A DNA stretch of 64,000 nt from Lunularia cruciata (lineage: Eukaryota; Streptophyta; Marchantiopsida; Lunulariales; Lunulariaceae), in the NCBI GenBank assembly GCA_948567375.1, contig OX419755.1:76778931-76842930 (forward strand), written 5' to 3'. The stretch's first letter is position 1; the number at the start of each line of letters is the position of its first letter. Below, piece by piece: positions 46,101 to 58,440 of the stretch. A model generated the notes under the pieces. That model made no database searches. It was not told the DNA's origin and was given only the letters and a program-made list of their open reading frames with translations. The translations under genes and the position numbers were made by a program.

Positions 46101-46830
46101 ACTTTACATGAAGAGTATAGCATCCAAGCCCAAGCAATACCAAACAAATTACAAAGTCCTTAAAACCCCATGCTTTGCCTCTAGAACATCATTGCTTTTG
46201 TCATGCCTTGATGTTAGGTCAAGCAAAGAAGTATCACCAAGCATTCCATGCACTATCACTCTCTAAACAAGCACACTTCTCCATTAATACCCTTTTGGCC
46301 CTACATACTCTTCATCCATAATCCACATATAACCTTCCTTCTTTTCTCCATGATTACCATCCAAATGAGGAGCTATAGCTTTTGGAATCTATCTTTGCTT
46401 ATGTTTTACTCAACTTTTCAAAATGTTTTTGGCAAGGAAGCCTTTGTGATTGGTTTTTTAGCATTTATATGATTGTTTCTCTTCTAACATGCCAAATTTT
46501 GGTTTCCACTTTCTCATTGTTATTTTACAAGCACATTGCCTCAAATCTAGTGCCCTTGGGTATTGCTCAATTTTTTGGTGCATTTTGTCTCCTTGCTTTG
46601 TAAAAAAGAGACATTTGGTGTCCGCCTCATAGCTATTAAGGAAATTTTTATTTGTTTAATCACATGCATTATGTTTACTCTTTGTCACTCTTTTAATCAT
46701 TCTTATCTCCCCATCAATATGTAGTGGCTACTTCGGAGGGTGCACACAATCATTGTGTGCATTAGAGCTTCCCTAAACATCTATCTTGATTGTGTAATAG
46801 TCCAAGTGGATATCTCAAATGCCTTTAATA
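40143..46830. other. AT-rich, repeat-like DNA without a recognised gene
   Basis: Open frames are short and mostly on shadow strands. Only a third copy of the 39.4-kb LTR family at about 43.59-44.03 kb is recognised. A promoter-like CATAAATACA at 40999-41008 is followed by a pyrimidine-rich tract, but no coding sequence starts there. Frames at 43377-43634 and 45664-45972 (minus) have no domain I know. Old, decayed transposon DNA is the likeliest origin. Confidence 0.4.
43587..44035 (-). repeat. Partial, strongly diverged copy of the second LTR family (R2)
   Basis: Shares ordered blocks with 39412-40142 and 53497-54240: GAGGACAAG, CTTTATTATATA, GGTCAAACAAG.TTTGACC, ATTGGAAAGCTCT and TTAATTCATC.GTTTAGGC. 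The distal part is missing or unalignable by eye. Confidence 0.55.
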
Positions 46831-46835
46831 CCATA

Positions 46836-47249
46836 TGTAAAAGACCAAAACCAAGGAGAGAAATAGGAGAATGGAAGCTCACATTGGGACACTTGAATGA
46901 GTGAAAACTCCGAATGCCTAGCATGAGCTTCGGCCCTGGTATTTATAGGTAGCATACAAGACCCTTGAAGCTTCTTCAAGAAGCTTCCTTGAGCCGCTTT
47001 CTTGGAGTGCAAGCCAAGTTAACTAGGAAGCTTCTTGAGAAGCTTCCTTCTAGAAGCCGCCTACTTGGCGTGCAAGCTAAGCTAGTTAGAAGCTTCCTTC
47101 TAGAAGCTACCTGCTTAGGGCGCAAGTTAACTAGTTGGGAAGCTTCCCAAGAAGCTTCTTAGATGCTTCTAGAATATTCTAGGCTATTTTGTCTTATTCT
47201 CTACTTCGTAAGCCCGACCAACTTCGTCACTAAACTCCATATTGTTACA
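46836..47249 (-). repeat. 3' LTR of chromovirus D
   Basis: 414 bp. The polypurine tract lies just inside at 47250-47266 (plus-strand TATTCCCCCGCCGC). Confidence 0.93.
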
Positions 47250-48236
47250 TATTCCCCCGCCGCTAGTTGGTGACGTCCTCGTCGCCAATGAAGCTTCAAA
47301 TTCCTTGATGGCCAGCTGTGCATTCTGAAGGTGAGAAAGAGGTTCCCATGTGGCATCATGAAGGGGATACCCTTTCCAAAGGACCTTGTACTCCGTATGT
47401 TGGCGACGGCCTCGTTGAATATAGCGACGTGCAAGGATACGATCAACTTCGTACTCCTCATGATCATTGATAGGGACAGGAAGAGGGGGAGGTCAGACTC
47501 AAGAGGAAAAGGAAGAAGGGTTAGGAACAAAAGGTTTCAACTTGGAAACATGAAAGACAGGATGGATACGCATGTGACAAGGTAAGGCAAGACGATAAGC
47601 AATAGGAGAGACAATTTGGGTGATATCAAAGGGTCCTATCCAATTAGGGGCAAGTTTACAAACTTGGGTATCAAGTGGAAGAGGGAGGTTACTAGAGGAT
47701 AGCATGACTTTATCACCGACTTCAAAGGTGAGATCTTGACGATGGTGGTCCGCATATTGTTTTTGACGATTCTGAGCAACAAGGAGGTGAGACTTGGCTT
47801 GTTGGAGAGATTGGGATATAGTGGTCAAGAATGTGGAAGTATGAGGAACCTGAGATGGAGGGGGAGCAAGAAGAGAATCTGGAACAAGCAGATCTTGGCC
47901 AAAATTGAGAAAGAAAGGAGAGAATCCGGTGCTTGCCTGTTTGGAATTGTTATAGGCAAATTTGGTAGCGACAAGACATTCGTCCCAATTGGTATGGTGG
48001 ACATTGACAAAGGCACGCAACATATCCTCCAATGTACGATTTGCACGTTCAGTTTGTCCATCAGTTTGAGGATGATAGGCCGTGGACAAAGCAAGCTTGG
48101 TGCCGAGTATCTGAAAAAGTGCTTGCCAAAACTTCCCGGTAAAGTGAGGATCACGGTCGGAGATGAGTACGTGTGGCATTCCATGATGCTTGAAGACATT
48201 GTTGAAGTAGATTTGCACTAAGGTGGGAACATCCAC
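47250..48236 (-). pseudogene. Integrase C-terminal half and chromodomain of D
   Basis: Frame 48236-47499 holds ISDRDPHFTGKFWQ, YHPQTDGQTERANRTLED and VGDKVMLSSSNL, ending at TGA 47499 where C has CGA. After this single stop the same frame reads the chromodomain: EEYEVDRILARRYIQRG, TEYKVLWKGYPF and ATWEPLSHLQNAQLAI. It then crosses the polypurine tract into the LTR. The cage residues Tyr, Trp and Trp are present. Confidence 0.85.
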
Positions 48237-49967
48237 GATATCCAGGTTGGTGCCAAGTGGATTTGCTTACTAAGCTTATCCACAAACACCACGATGGCGG
48301 TGTGTCCTTGTTTTGTCTTTGGCAAGGATGTGATGAGGTCCAAGCTCACATGCTCCCAACGAGCTGCTGGAACGGCAAGCGGTTGAAGGAGTCCACCCGG
48401 CTTTTGGTTGTTGGCTTTGTTACGTTGGCAGTTCTCACACGATCGGACAAATTCTTGGACATCTTGTGTCATGTTGGGCCACCACCATTGACGTTGGAGG
48501 GTACCCAAGGTCTTGTCCACACCCATATGACCAGCGATGGGTAAATCATGGGCTTCTTGAAGGCGCACAAGTCGAAGATCACCTTTGGCTGGAACATAGA
48601 TCCGGTCCGCATGGAATAGAAGGCCTTCCTTGAAGGAGAAGGTGTTGTACTCCTTGTCACCTGTTGTTAGCCGACCATGTACCATTTGGAAGAAGAGATC
48701 TTGCTGTAGAGCTAACCGAAACTCGTTATGAATCATGGGATCAATGGACACCGTTCTAATTGCTGCCGTGATGAGAGTAAGAGACTTCAAATCAGGTCGT
48801 TGTGATAGAGCATCAGGAATGACATGGAACCGACCTGGTTTGTACTCAAGTTTGATGTCGAATAATTGGAGTTGCTCTTCCCATCGATGATGTCGACTCT
48901 TCATGTGCTCTAGGTGTAAGGTCTGCAACAATGGCTTATGATCAGTTTGCATGATCACTTGTTTCCCCAAGAGGTAATGCCTCCATACCTTAGTGGCATA
49001 TACCATTGCAAGTTGTTCCCGATCTCGAGCAGAGTAATTTCTTTCAGCTGTATTTAGTCGGCGAGACACAAAGGCAATAGGATGTAGTCCATCTAGAAAT
49101 TCTTGTTGCAACACAGCTCCAATTGCAAAGTTAGAAGCATCAAAATCAACCACACAAGGTAGTTGAGGATCATATGGTTGAAGAATGGGTCTTGAAGACA
49201 CCATATGCTTTAACTTCTGGAATGCTTCTTCATGCTTGGTGGTCCATTGGAAGCTCGAGTTCTTTCCCAAGAGGTCAGTCAATGGTGTAGCCACGTGAGC
49301 ATAATAGTGGATGAACCATCGGTAAAAACTGGCCAATCCATTGAATGCTCGTACTTTGGTAGCATCCTTCGGGGTAGGCCAATCAGTAATGGCCTTGATC
49401 TTCTCTTCTTCCATCTTGATCCCCTCTGATGAGATCTTATGACCCAAGAAGGTAACCTCCTTCTGCCAAAAAGCACACTTTGACTTCTTGTAGTAAAATT
49501 TCCATTGTCGTAGTTGTCTTAAGACTTCTCGCACATGATTCCTGTGTTCTGCCTCTATCCTACTATAGATTAAGATATCATCTAAGAACACTACCACGAA
49601 CTGATCCAATAGTCCCTCCAACACCCAATGCATCTGCTCCATGAAGACTGCTGGAGCATTAGTGAGTCCGAAAGGTAGAACTCTCCACTCAAAATGTCCA
49701 TACCTTGTGCAAAAGGCAGTCTTTTGCACGTCTTCTCCTTCAATAGGAATTGGCCAATAGCCGCTACAAAGATCTAGCTTGGAAAAGTAGCGTGCTCCAC
49801 TTAATTGATCAAGCAAGTCATTGATCCGAGGCAAGGGATATGCATTCTTCACGGTTTGCTTATTGAGCCCACGGTAATCAATATAGAAACAAAGTCCTCC
49901 ATCCTTCTTTTGAACAAATAGTACCGGTGCTCCCCAAGGAGAGGTGCTATGTCGTATGAAATCCTTC
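48218..49967 (-). pseudogene. RT, RNase H and N-terminal integrase of D
   Basis: One open frame of about 580 codons. [35 protein letters not shown] and the catalytic [13 protein letters not shown]. RNase [19 protein letters not shown] and [17 protein letters not shown]. Integrase: [29 protein letters not shown] and [16 protein letters not shown]. It stops after a 1-bp deletion near 48230 relative to copy C and continues in another frame. This is the best preserved pol in the window. Confidence 0.9.
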
Positions 49968-49969
49968 TC

Positions 49970-50848
49970 CTACAACTCTGTAAGTGTTGTTCGCAACTCC
50001 TCCAACTCCTTTGGTGAGAGCCGATAGATTGGTCTACTCACTGGAGTACTCCCTGGCAATAACTCGATCTTGAAGAGCATACCTCGATCAGAGGGTAATC
50101 CCTTTGGCAGATCATCTAGAAACACATCTGCAAACTCCTGAACTATCCTATCAATCGTTGCTTGATGCGGCACTTGGCCCTCCTCAGATAGTTCTTGTGC
50201 AATCGACTTGATCCACACCGCGAATACAGACTTATCTTCCTCCAAAGCTTGCTCTATGGCTGCTTCATTAACAAACTTCCCTTCTAGGGACTCATCTCTC
50301 TTCCAAGCTTACTCCATGGTTGCCTTCTTGGAAAACTTCCTATCTTGGGACTCATCTCCCTTCCAGATTCGCTCTATGGCTACCTTCTCGACAAACTTCC
50401 CATCTTGGGACTGACTATTCTTAGGTGTCTTACTCAGAGGTGCCAGACAACCTAAACGGAAATTCCTACCTTGGTGTTGTACTTGAATTTAGTGTCGGGT
50501 CCAATCAAATTGAACCTTATGACATTCAAGCCAAGGTAGACCCAGAATGATATCATAGTGTAGAGGTGCCACTACAAACCTCATACACTCCAAATACTCT
50601 TTCCCAATCTTGAAGGTAACATGATGCAAGGTACGGAATGCAAAACCCTTTCTACCATCCGCCATCATCAAACTACTTCCAATCACTGGCTCGATAGGAA
50701 TACCCAATTCCTTTGCTACTTGCATAGACATGCAATTCTCTGAACTTCCAAAATCAACTAGAATTCTACAACCCCGATTAGATATGATACCTTGCAAGTG
50801 AAGCAGACTTGCATAGGTCGAGCCTTCAATCCCATTGGAACTAATCAA
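49970..50848 (-). pseudogene. Protease and PR-RT linker of D
   Basis: Protease 50848-50489: [16 protein letters not shown], again with Phe in the active-site triplet, and [17 protein letters not shown] stop follows at 50489. The linker then holds three degenerate copies of the 20-residue unit (about 50230-50410), followed by VWIKSIAQE and [22 protein letters not shown] at about 49970, in place of a Leu codon in copy C, separates it from RT. Confidence 0.8.
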
Positions 50849-50873
50849 GCTCCAGTAGGCGGCTCAAATTCTC

Positions 50874-51773
50874 CTACTGGGATTCTTCGTTTCCCTGATC
50901 ATTCCGCTCCACAACCTCCACTTGGGCAACTTGTCGAGGTCGTCCATTCTTGAGTGGACATTCAGCAATGCGATGCCCCAACTGGCGACAATAAAAACAA
51001 CCTCCATTTTGTTGTAATCTTTCCCTATCTGCTGTGCCAAGTGGTCTTCGTTGGATAGCATCAATCTCCATTGGTACCGGTTCTTCCACTCGTGGTACTG
51101 GTGGGTTTTGTGTAGGTCGAGGTCGAGACCAAGTTGTCGCAACTAAGGAATCAAAATGCTCAGCCAATTGCATGGCTTCTTCTACATTCTGTGGCTCTTG
51201 CATGGTCACCTCCAATCTGGTTCGTGACTTCAATCCTCGCACAAATTGATCCTGAACTTCACCTTCTTGGATATCTGGAATTTGCATGATGATATTTTGA
51301 AATTGTGTGATGTAGCTTCTCACTGAGCCAATCTACCTCAACTCCGCCAATTTATCTCGTGCAACTTGGATGGCATTTATAGTTTGAAATCGACCAAGTA
51401 TTGCCTCCTTGAATTCTACCTATGTAAAAATTGGTGTAACAATTTGTCGTTCAGCTCTTTCTACTCGGAATCGCCACCAAAGTTTTGCCACTCCATCCAA
51501 CTGGCTAGAAGCCAAGAGAATTTGTTTCCGCTCATCTTGAAGATTGGTGGCTTCAAAGTATCGTTCACAGTCAAACACAAAATTCTCCACTGTGCTTGGA
51601 AGATTCTTGCCTTCAAACACCTTGGGTTTCGGAAATCGAATGCGATCTTCTCCATCTCGAACTGGCGCTTTGTCTATCTGTTCTTGTCGTTGCTGGTCTC
51701 GTTCATCCAACAATCAAGTAAGATGCTTGATTTGTTGTTGCATTGCAAGGATAACATTCGGTATTGCCGCCAT
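50874..51773 (-). pseudogene. gag of D with zinc knuckle
   Basis: ATG at 51771-51773 (MAAIPNVILAMQQQ). In-frame stops at 51714-51716 (TGA), 51420-51422 (TAG) and 51333-51335 (TAG) equal those in C. The CCHC knuckle CFYCRQLGHRIAEC lies at 50958-50999. The remaining text, for example FVFDCERYFEATNLQ and VARDKLAELR, is well preserved. Confidence 0.85.
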
Positions 51774-52031
51774 CGCTACTACTCTATTCCACTACCCTCA
51801 ATTTATCTAGTTGATTAACACATAAATACAACACGTCCACCGTTCTCCATAAGTTACAACTGGAAGTATCAAGGGTTCTTTTGACACGATGATCATATGT
51901 AGAAAATCCTACCCAAAGCGTGAGGTGATGAATTGCGTGAAACAATGCTTTGGTAATATCTGGACATGAAAGTCCCAATGGTTTGGCGGAAGTGGATTTG
52001 GTGGTCCATAAATTCCATCCATCCTATTCCT

Positions 52032-52043
52032 GCTCTGATACCA
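52032..52043 (-). promoter_or_regulatory. Primer binding site of D
   Basis: TGGTATCAGAGC on the minus strand, one base from the 5' LTR; exact match to the initiator Met tRNA 3' end standard. Confidence 0.9.
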
Positions 52044-52044
52044 A

Positions 52045-52458
52045 TGTAAAAGACCGAAACCGAGGAGAGAAATAGGAGAATGGAAGCTCACATTGGGACA
52101 CTTGAATGAGGGAAAACTCCAAATGCCTAGCATGAGCTTCGGCCCTGGTATTTATAGGTAGCATACAAGACCCTTGAAGCTTCTTCAAGAAGCTTCCTTG
52201 AGCCGCTTTCTTGGAGTGCAAGCCAAGTTAACTAGGAAGCTTCTCGAGAAGCTTCCTTCTAGAAGCCGCCTACTTGGCGTGCAAGCTAAGCTAGTTAGAA
52301 GCTTCCTTCTAGAAGCTACCTGCTTAGGGCGCAAGTTAACTAGTTGGGAAGCTTCCCAAGAAGCTTCTTAGATGCTTCTAGAATATTCTAGGCTATTTTG
52401 TCTTATTCTCTACTTCGTAAGCCCGACCAACTTCGTCACTAAACTCCATATTGTTACA
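52045..52458 (-). repeat. 5' LTR of chromovirus D
   Basis: 414 bp with the TATA box TATAAATA at 52149-52156 (minus). The GAAGCTTC / TTCTAGAA array lies upstream of it in the transcription direction, at about 52176-52380. Confidence 0.93.
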
Positions 52459-53496
52459 CCATCTCTCATTCAATTTTGTTTTGTGTTCTTCATTTATAAA
52501 GGTTTAGTCAACTTTGGCCACATGTATTCCAATCATATCTTTGGTTGGCTCATGATATGCTGCCATGATCCACATGCACAAAAATGCTGCAATTTGTGGA
52601 CTTTGTATTCCTAGAATCTAAGAAGATTAAGGTTGATCTTAGTGAGCATATGCACACTCACACCCTTACTAACATCCTCATTGAGGCACCTATTCTTGAT
52701 AGAGCTAGAATTGTCTCTTATGGAGGGAAAGGATCTAGAGCTTGGCTTTATGCCCCTTCTCTTGATTAAGGACTTTTAGTTCACTTTGGAAGAGTTTACC
52801 ACAACACTCCACCTATTATTGGAATTATGACATCTAGCACTTTTAGAGCTACCAGACTAATGTGCATGTGGTTCTACATATGACACACAATGTATTCACA
52901 TTTTATGGTGTGTTATAGATGGAGGGAATATTAGAGTTCAAGATGCATTCCAAGATACAATACCTCAAATCATACAATACACTCATTCCTAGGCTTAGAT
53001 TGAGTGATAGTTGGACCTATTGTTGTTGTGGAGTTTAATTGCAAATCACTAAAAGACCAACATCCTTGCTGAATAGACACTGGTTGCAGTTGTAATAGCA
53101 ATTGTAGCCAAGCAAAGCCAGTTTGGCTGCATTGCTAATTTATTCCAATTACCTTTCAATCCTTCATTCATTCCAAAACCAACATTTGAAATGTATCAAA
53201 ATACCCTCAATTCAAGAAAAACTTTAAAACTCAAGACAGTTACTCATAAAAGTTACAAAGTATAAATTTCTTCACAACTATATGAAGTATATGTTTATTT
53301 CTTCACTTCCTATTGATCTTTAAAAACTCTTTCTTGATTTTCAAGAGCTACTAACAAGCCTTCCTCTTGTCTATCCTACTCAAAAGTAACTAGCTAGAAT
53401 CTATTCCTCAAAACCTTCTTGTATACACGGTCAATTAAATAGAACTCCTCAAAATTCTCCTTCCTCTAATATGTTGATCAAGAATCCTTTCTATTG

Positions 53497-54240
53497 TGTA
53501 ATACTCCGAGGACAAGAGAAGAGAGAAAACACAGATTGCACACTCAAACATTCGATGCCCCAAGGGAGCACCTTCTCTTTATTATATAAACAAAGAGGAT
53601 CTCCTCCAAGGAAGCTCCACCATAGGATTAGGGACACAGATAGGTGACATGTCAGCAAGCTCCACCCTTGGATTACTGACTTGGATGGGTGACCTGTCTG
53701 GTCTAGGTCCTATCTGGTTGGTCAAACGAGCTTTGACCGGAGGGAATCTTTTAGGGAATCTTCCTGTAGGAATCTCAGAATCACATGAGTAAGGTACCAT
53801 TGGAAAGCTCTCGACGAGACAAACCAAGGGGGAGGGGAAGGCCAGCCTTTCCTCTGCCAGGGGGGGGGGGAATCTACACATTTTTGAGGCCTAATTCATC
53901 CGTTTAGGCCTCCGAAATTGCCTTCAAAGATTTCAGGCATATTTCGGTTCCTACTCTATTAGTAGAAGTCCCCTTTTGGTGATACCTCTTTCTGATCTAT
54001 TTAGTCCATCATGTGTAACATCCTTCCAGATGTTACCAAACCAATTCTCACCTTTAAATCATATGTCTAGCTATTGGTTCTAAGGTTCTCAAGTCTATTT
54101 TGGATTCTGCCCTATTAATAGAAGTACTCTTTTGGTGATACTTCTATCTGATCTATTTTGACCATCATGTATAACATCATTCTAGATGTTACCAAACCAA
54201 ATTTCACATCTAGATCATATGGCTAACCCTTGGTATTGCA
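53497..54240 (-). repeat. Solo LTR of a second retrotransposon family (R3)
   Basis: 744 bp, TGTAATACTCC...GGTATTGCA, with a perfect 5-bp target duplication TATTG at 53492-53496 and 54241-54245. There is no internal region, so the element was removed by recombination between its LTRs. TATA-like CTATATAATAA-type text on the minus strand, near the minus-strand end, suggests minus orientation. R1 and R2 are older relatives. Confidence 0.85.
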
Positions 54241-54659
54241 TATTGAAACCCAATTTCTCCAATCATCTTGTCCAAATGATTTAGAACTCATTCCACTCAA
54301 CTCTTCTTCCTTGAAATCCTCAAATCCTTTTCTCAATCAATCTGCCTTCAATCAATTAAGAAATCTTGAACTTTCAAACCCCTCTTCCTTCAATCCTTGT
54401 CAATCAATTAGTCCATAACTCTTGAACCCTCCTTTCCTTGCTAACTCTCCAATGCTTCCTTGGTCTCTTATGAGAATCCATTCCATCATAATCCTTCTTT
54501 TCCTCATCCTTTCAATTTTTTTGCAAGTAATCCAAGCCCAAGATAATGAACTGCTTCTACAAGTGGACATGCAACCACTTGACATCAACCCAACATGCAA
54601 AAATTATGATTGTTGTTGTGTGATATGACAAAGGTGCCAAACCGTACTTGTCAACCTAA

Positions 54660-55500
54660 AATATATGTGTCTTCAAATGGTTTAAACTTCCGTTACAAAG
54701 CTCCAAATGCCATGCATTTGGTCTGTATGCAAAGCTCTTAAGCAGACACTTCCAATGAGATCAAGCACACCCCATGTGGACTAATCACCATAGAGAAATA
54801 AGCCCTTAAGTGTCTGATCCACTCCAATGGTATCACAATTTGATGATCACCCCTCTTTTATGGTTGTGGTGTCATCCCCAAGTCTATATCCAATTTTCTT
54901 CTTCAGATAAACATAACTTATGCTCCAAAGATCTAACTACTACAATCTCAATCTCTACAAAAAGCTTGAGAAGATGCTTCTAACAAAATGAAGCATGCTA
55001 AATTTGGATCAATAACCATAGAGATATGACATCCAAAGTATCTACTCTACTCCAATCCAATTGTTGTGGTGTCATTCCAAAGATCTCCATCTGATGGTCT
55101 TCTTCATATGGCCATAACTTTTGTTATAGACCTCCAAATACCATGAATCTAATCTTTATGGAAAGCTTTTGGGAAGATGCTTCCAATGAAATGAAATCCT
55201 ACACTTGGATCAATAACCATAAAGATATGAGCCACAAAATTTCTTTTCCACTCCAATAGTCTACTCTACTCCAATGATCTACTCCAGCCTGATCATGTAC
55301 TCCAATCAAATGATCTTGGTGCCATTCCAAAGGTCCTTATCTAATATTCTTCTTCATATGGTTGTAATTTTTGCTATAGATCTTGAAATGCCACGAATTT
55401 GGTCTCTATACAAAGCCCTTGATAATACTCTTCTACCAAGTTTAAACATGTTCCATTTGGACTAGTACTCTTAGAGATATTGCCCCAAAAGGGATTTCTA
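54660..55500. repeat. Four diverged tandem units of about 210-250 bp
   Basis: Each unit repeats the order [TCTTCTTCAtATGG..ATAACTTtTG], [CTCCAAATaCCATG.ATttgGTCT.TATG.AAAGCtctT], [AAGaTGCTTCcAAtGA] and [GGAtcAATAACCATAgAGATATGA]. Anchor positions are about 54701, 54922, 55132 and 55381. Units are 70-80% alike by eye. No long open frame runs through them. Confidence 0.65.
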
Positions 55501-55599
55501 CCCTTGAAGGTCTCTTCTTGACCAAAGGTAACTTCTAGATCAAATTTATTACCACTAAATTTACTAAAGAAACTTGTAGAAACCACATAGAAACCTAAT

Positions 55600-58440
55600 C
55601 AAATTAATTGTATAATGAGTAAATCGTCCACTTCATGACATTGTGACCTCTTCCTTTGAGAGTGAGAGCCAACATAATCTCATTCATGGACGGTTGACAT
55701 ACCTTGTTTGATGTTGTAGTACAAGCCTTCTTCAACTAGAGTCCTTGGTAAGAGCAAGCACACAAGAGAGAGCTACAACAATCATTGCAACCAAGGAGAA
55801 GAAGTACCATTACACACCATGACTCACTTTGACACTTTTGTCTCATTGCTGGTGGAGATTTTTGGTCATCTTCATCACCAATTTGATGGATTCTTTACAA
55901 TGTAGCATGGGGTTCCCTATAGAGGAGACAAGCATTAGTTATTATATTAGCATGCTCAGCTCTTACTTTTTCCAATAGGTATCCATCACCTTATAGCAAT
56001 CACAAGCACTAGGTCTTCAACTACAAGCAGAGGTAATAAGAGCTCCCAACACATCTAGGCCTCTTTCTTCCCATCTACTAGACATACCTTTGAAGGACAT
56101 ATATCATACAGTTCATGAGTAGTTTACTTTGAAGGCTAGGTTGTTTATGTTTCCATGGAGTGCTTGGATTATTGTTTCTCCTCTATGTTTCTATGTAGGG
56201 CTTGGCCTGTTGTTTCTCCTCAGCTTTTGGGCCCTTCTAGCTTTGTTTCTCCATCTACACTTTTTGGTGCTATTGTACTCTTCCTTTTTCTTTTAGTGTA
56301 TTCTCTTTGGCTTTTTGACCATTGCAAAGAAAAACTAAAAACTATACATAAATGAGATATAGGCACAAGAGATATTGAAGCAAAAATAGTCAAAGGGAAT
56401 TCACCCATTTCAAATTGGCAAGAATTTTATATTTTTTTATCCATATTGAGATGGCTAAGTACTTTCAAAACTAGAGGAAATGTATTGTGACACAATAAAT
56501 AAACTACTAATTAACTTTTATTACTTAAAAGATCATTTTAGGGAGCTGGTATGGAGACATACCTGTTTTTGGGAGACATCCTTTTTGACATTATACAAAT
56601 TGGACAACATAAAAAAGAATTAACTATGAACACAATGTATGCAATCCTTGTATTCATAAATGAAGCCCAACTACTTTGCAAAGCTTTCCCTCAATTCAGC
56701 TCAAATTCTCACATTCAAATACCTTATGGTTTATACATATGCAAGATATTACTCTAGAAAGCCATATAAGATATATAGATGCTCCTTGTTGTTTCTAAAT
56801 TCAACTTGAGCTAAACACTTCAACGTTTAAAATTTTAATTTTTGAGGTTAAGGAAAAAAAGTATCACAAGATTGATAAGGAGATATCTCATGACTGGCTC
56901 CCATATTTCAATGTTGTTGTTCATGAATTTCAATGTGCAAACCGGTTTCATACCATTACATTAAGCAATTGATTTGTACCTTCCATTATTAATATACTTT
57001 GACTTGAATTATGAATTGTGTTGTATATTGCATAAAGCACTATATTACTTTTTCTCATTCCTTTTTATTTATTTATCTATCTCAGATTCTTTAACTTTAT
57101 TATTCACTAGCATTTAGGAACTTCTAGTCTTCAGGATTCATCTCCCCATCAATTTCATGCCTATATTTTCACCAATACACTTGGTGACTTTGCATTAACT
57201 GCAACTTATTTATTTGCATTCTAAGGAATGAGACCTCAAGATCCAATTGGGAAGTGGTTAAAATGACTGTTGGGTGTGGATTTTCTATCTACTTTGCTAA
57301 TAGACTCAAGACTTTCCTTGTCTCCATACTACTCATAAAAGATGCATCTTAAAATAGGCTTAGTAAATTTTGCTTCAAATAGGAAAAGTCTTCTTGGTTT
57401 ATTGGTCAAGTCACTATACTATACCATAAGAATATCCAGTGTAGCACTCCAGCTTGTAAACATAGCATAATTATACTACTTGAGGAAATCTTGTTGTCTC
57501 CCACTATCCATTATTGCATCATACAATACAAATTAGAATATAAGATGCATGATATGATATAATGGTGTATACACTAGAAAAGTAACAACTTTGAAAGTCT
57601 GAAAAAGGTGATAAAGTTATAAAGGAACTAAAAGCAACCTCATGACCCACAAAAGAATTGAAATGTGATGTTACATGGGAAGTGGGGCGAAGTCAGCAGC
57701 AATACTTATAAACTTATACTTTATAATTTTTAGGAAAGAAATCCATACATCGTGTTCAATTTTTGTGATAATAATCAGTTGGTCTTCTCAGCCATCTATA
57801 TTTTATACGACTTGAAATTTTTGTTAAAATCTGCCATTGTCCATGTGCTTGACTTCTTCTTGTGTGAGGCAAGGAACGCCTTCTTTTGGAATGGACCTTA
57901 GCACTCACAATAGCTAAGATATGAAGAAATAGGCTATTTATATAATAAAAAAACCTATTTTAAGTCATATTTGTAAGTACATGTTAATAGATCAAGTAAT
58001 AAGTAAACATATACCAACCGATCAATTAACATGTGGAGATCACAGATAAGTGAAAAACCTTCCTTTTATATATATATATATATATATATATGCCATCATA
58101 AAATAATAGAAAATCATAGAATAAGGGGAAAAACATGCTACTTCATCCAAGAAACACATGTACTAACGAAGGAAAAATTTAACCTAATCATAGAGGGTAC
58201 AATGGAACTTATAAAAAAGGCACTAATATGGAACTTTTCTCATATAAATCCAAAATAAGATAAATAAATATATGTGAAACTATTATCATAAGAACGGATA
58301 ACAAAATCTTTAGTAAGCGCAATATTATAATTCCTCAATATTTAGAAACCTAGACAAGTCGAGCTTTTCTTGGACTCTTTTCTCCATTTCTATGCAAGAA
58401 AGCCACTCCGTTTTATCACTAGTCAATGTTGAGTATTTTA
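55600..58440. other. AT-rich spacer left of the dynein-2 gene
   Basis: No gene is recognised. It contains a (TA)12 microsatellite at 58067-58090. Short open frames are not conserved in any way I can see. The base composition shifts to less AT near 58450, where the next gene region starts. Confidence 0.4.

Larger units (their letters stand above)
46836..52458 (-). mobile_element. Chromovirus D (Ty3/gypsy), youngest copy
   Basis: Complete element of 5623 bp. The LTRs at 46836-47249 and 52045-52458 are both 414 bp and differ at 5 sites, four of them CG versus CA or TG. Flanks CCATA (46831-46835) and CCATC (52459-52463) form a 5-bp duplication with one mismatch. Domain order on the minus strand is PBS, gag with knuckle, PR, RT, RNase H, INT and chromodomain running into the 3' LTR. 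Defects are few: stops in gag, one at the end of PR, one before RT, a 1-bp deletion in INT near 48230, and a CGA to TGA before the chromodomain. Confidence 0.95.

Noticed and set aside
39412-54240. R1 and R3 as the two LTRs of one 14.8-kb element holding D
   Set aside because: R3 has its own perfect TATTG duplication on both sides, so it is a solo LTR; R1 has different flanks and is more diverged.
58067-58090. TA repeat as a promoter of the dynein-2 gene
   Set aside because: It is a simple microsatellite more than 1 kb from the start codon.
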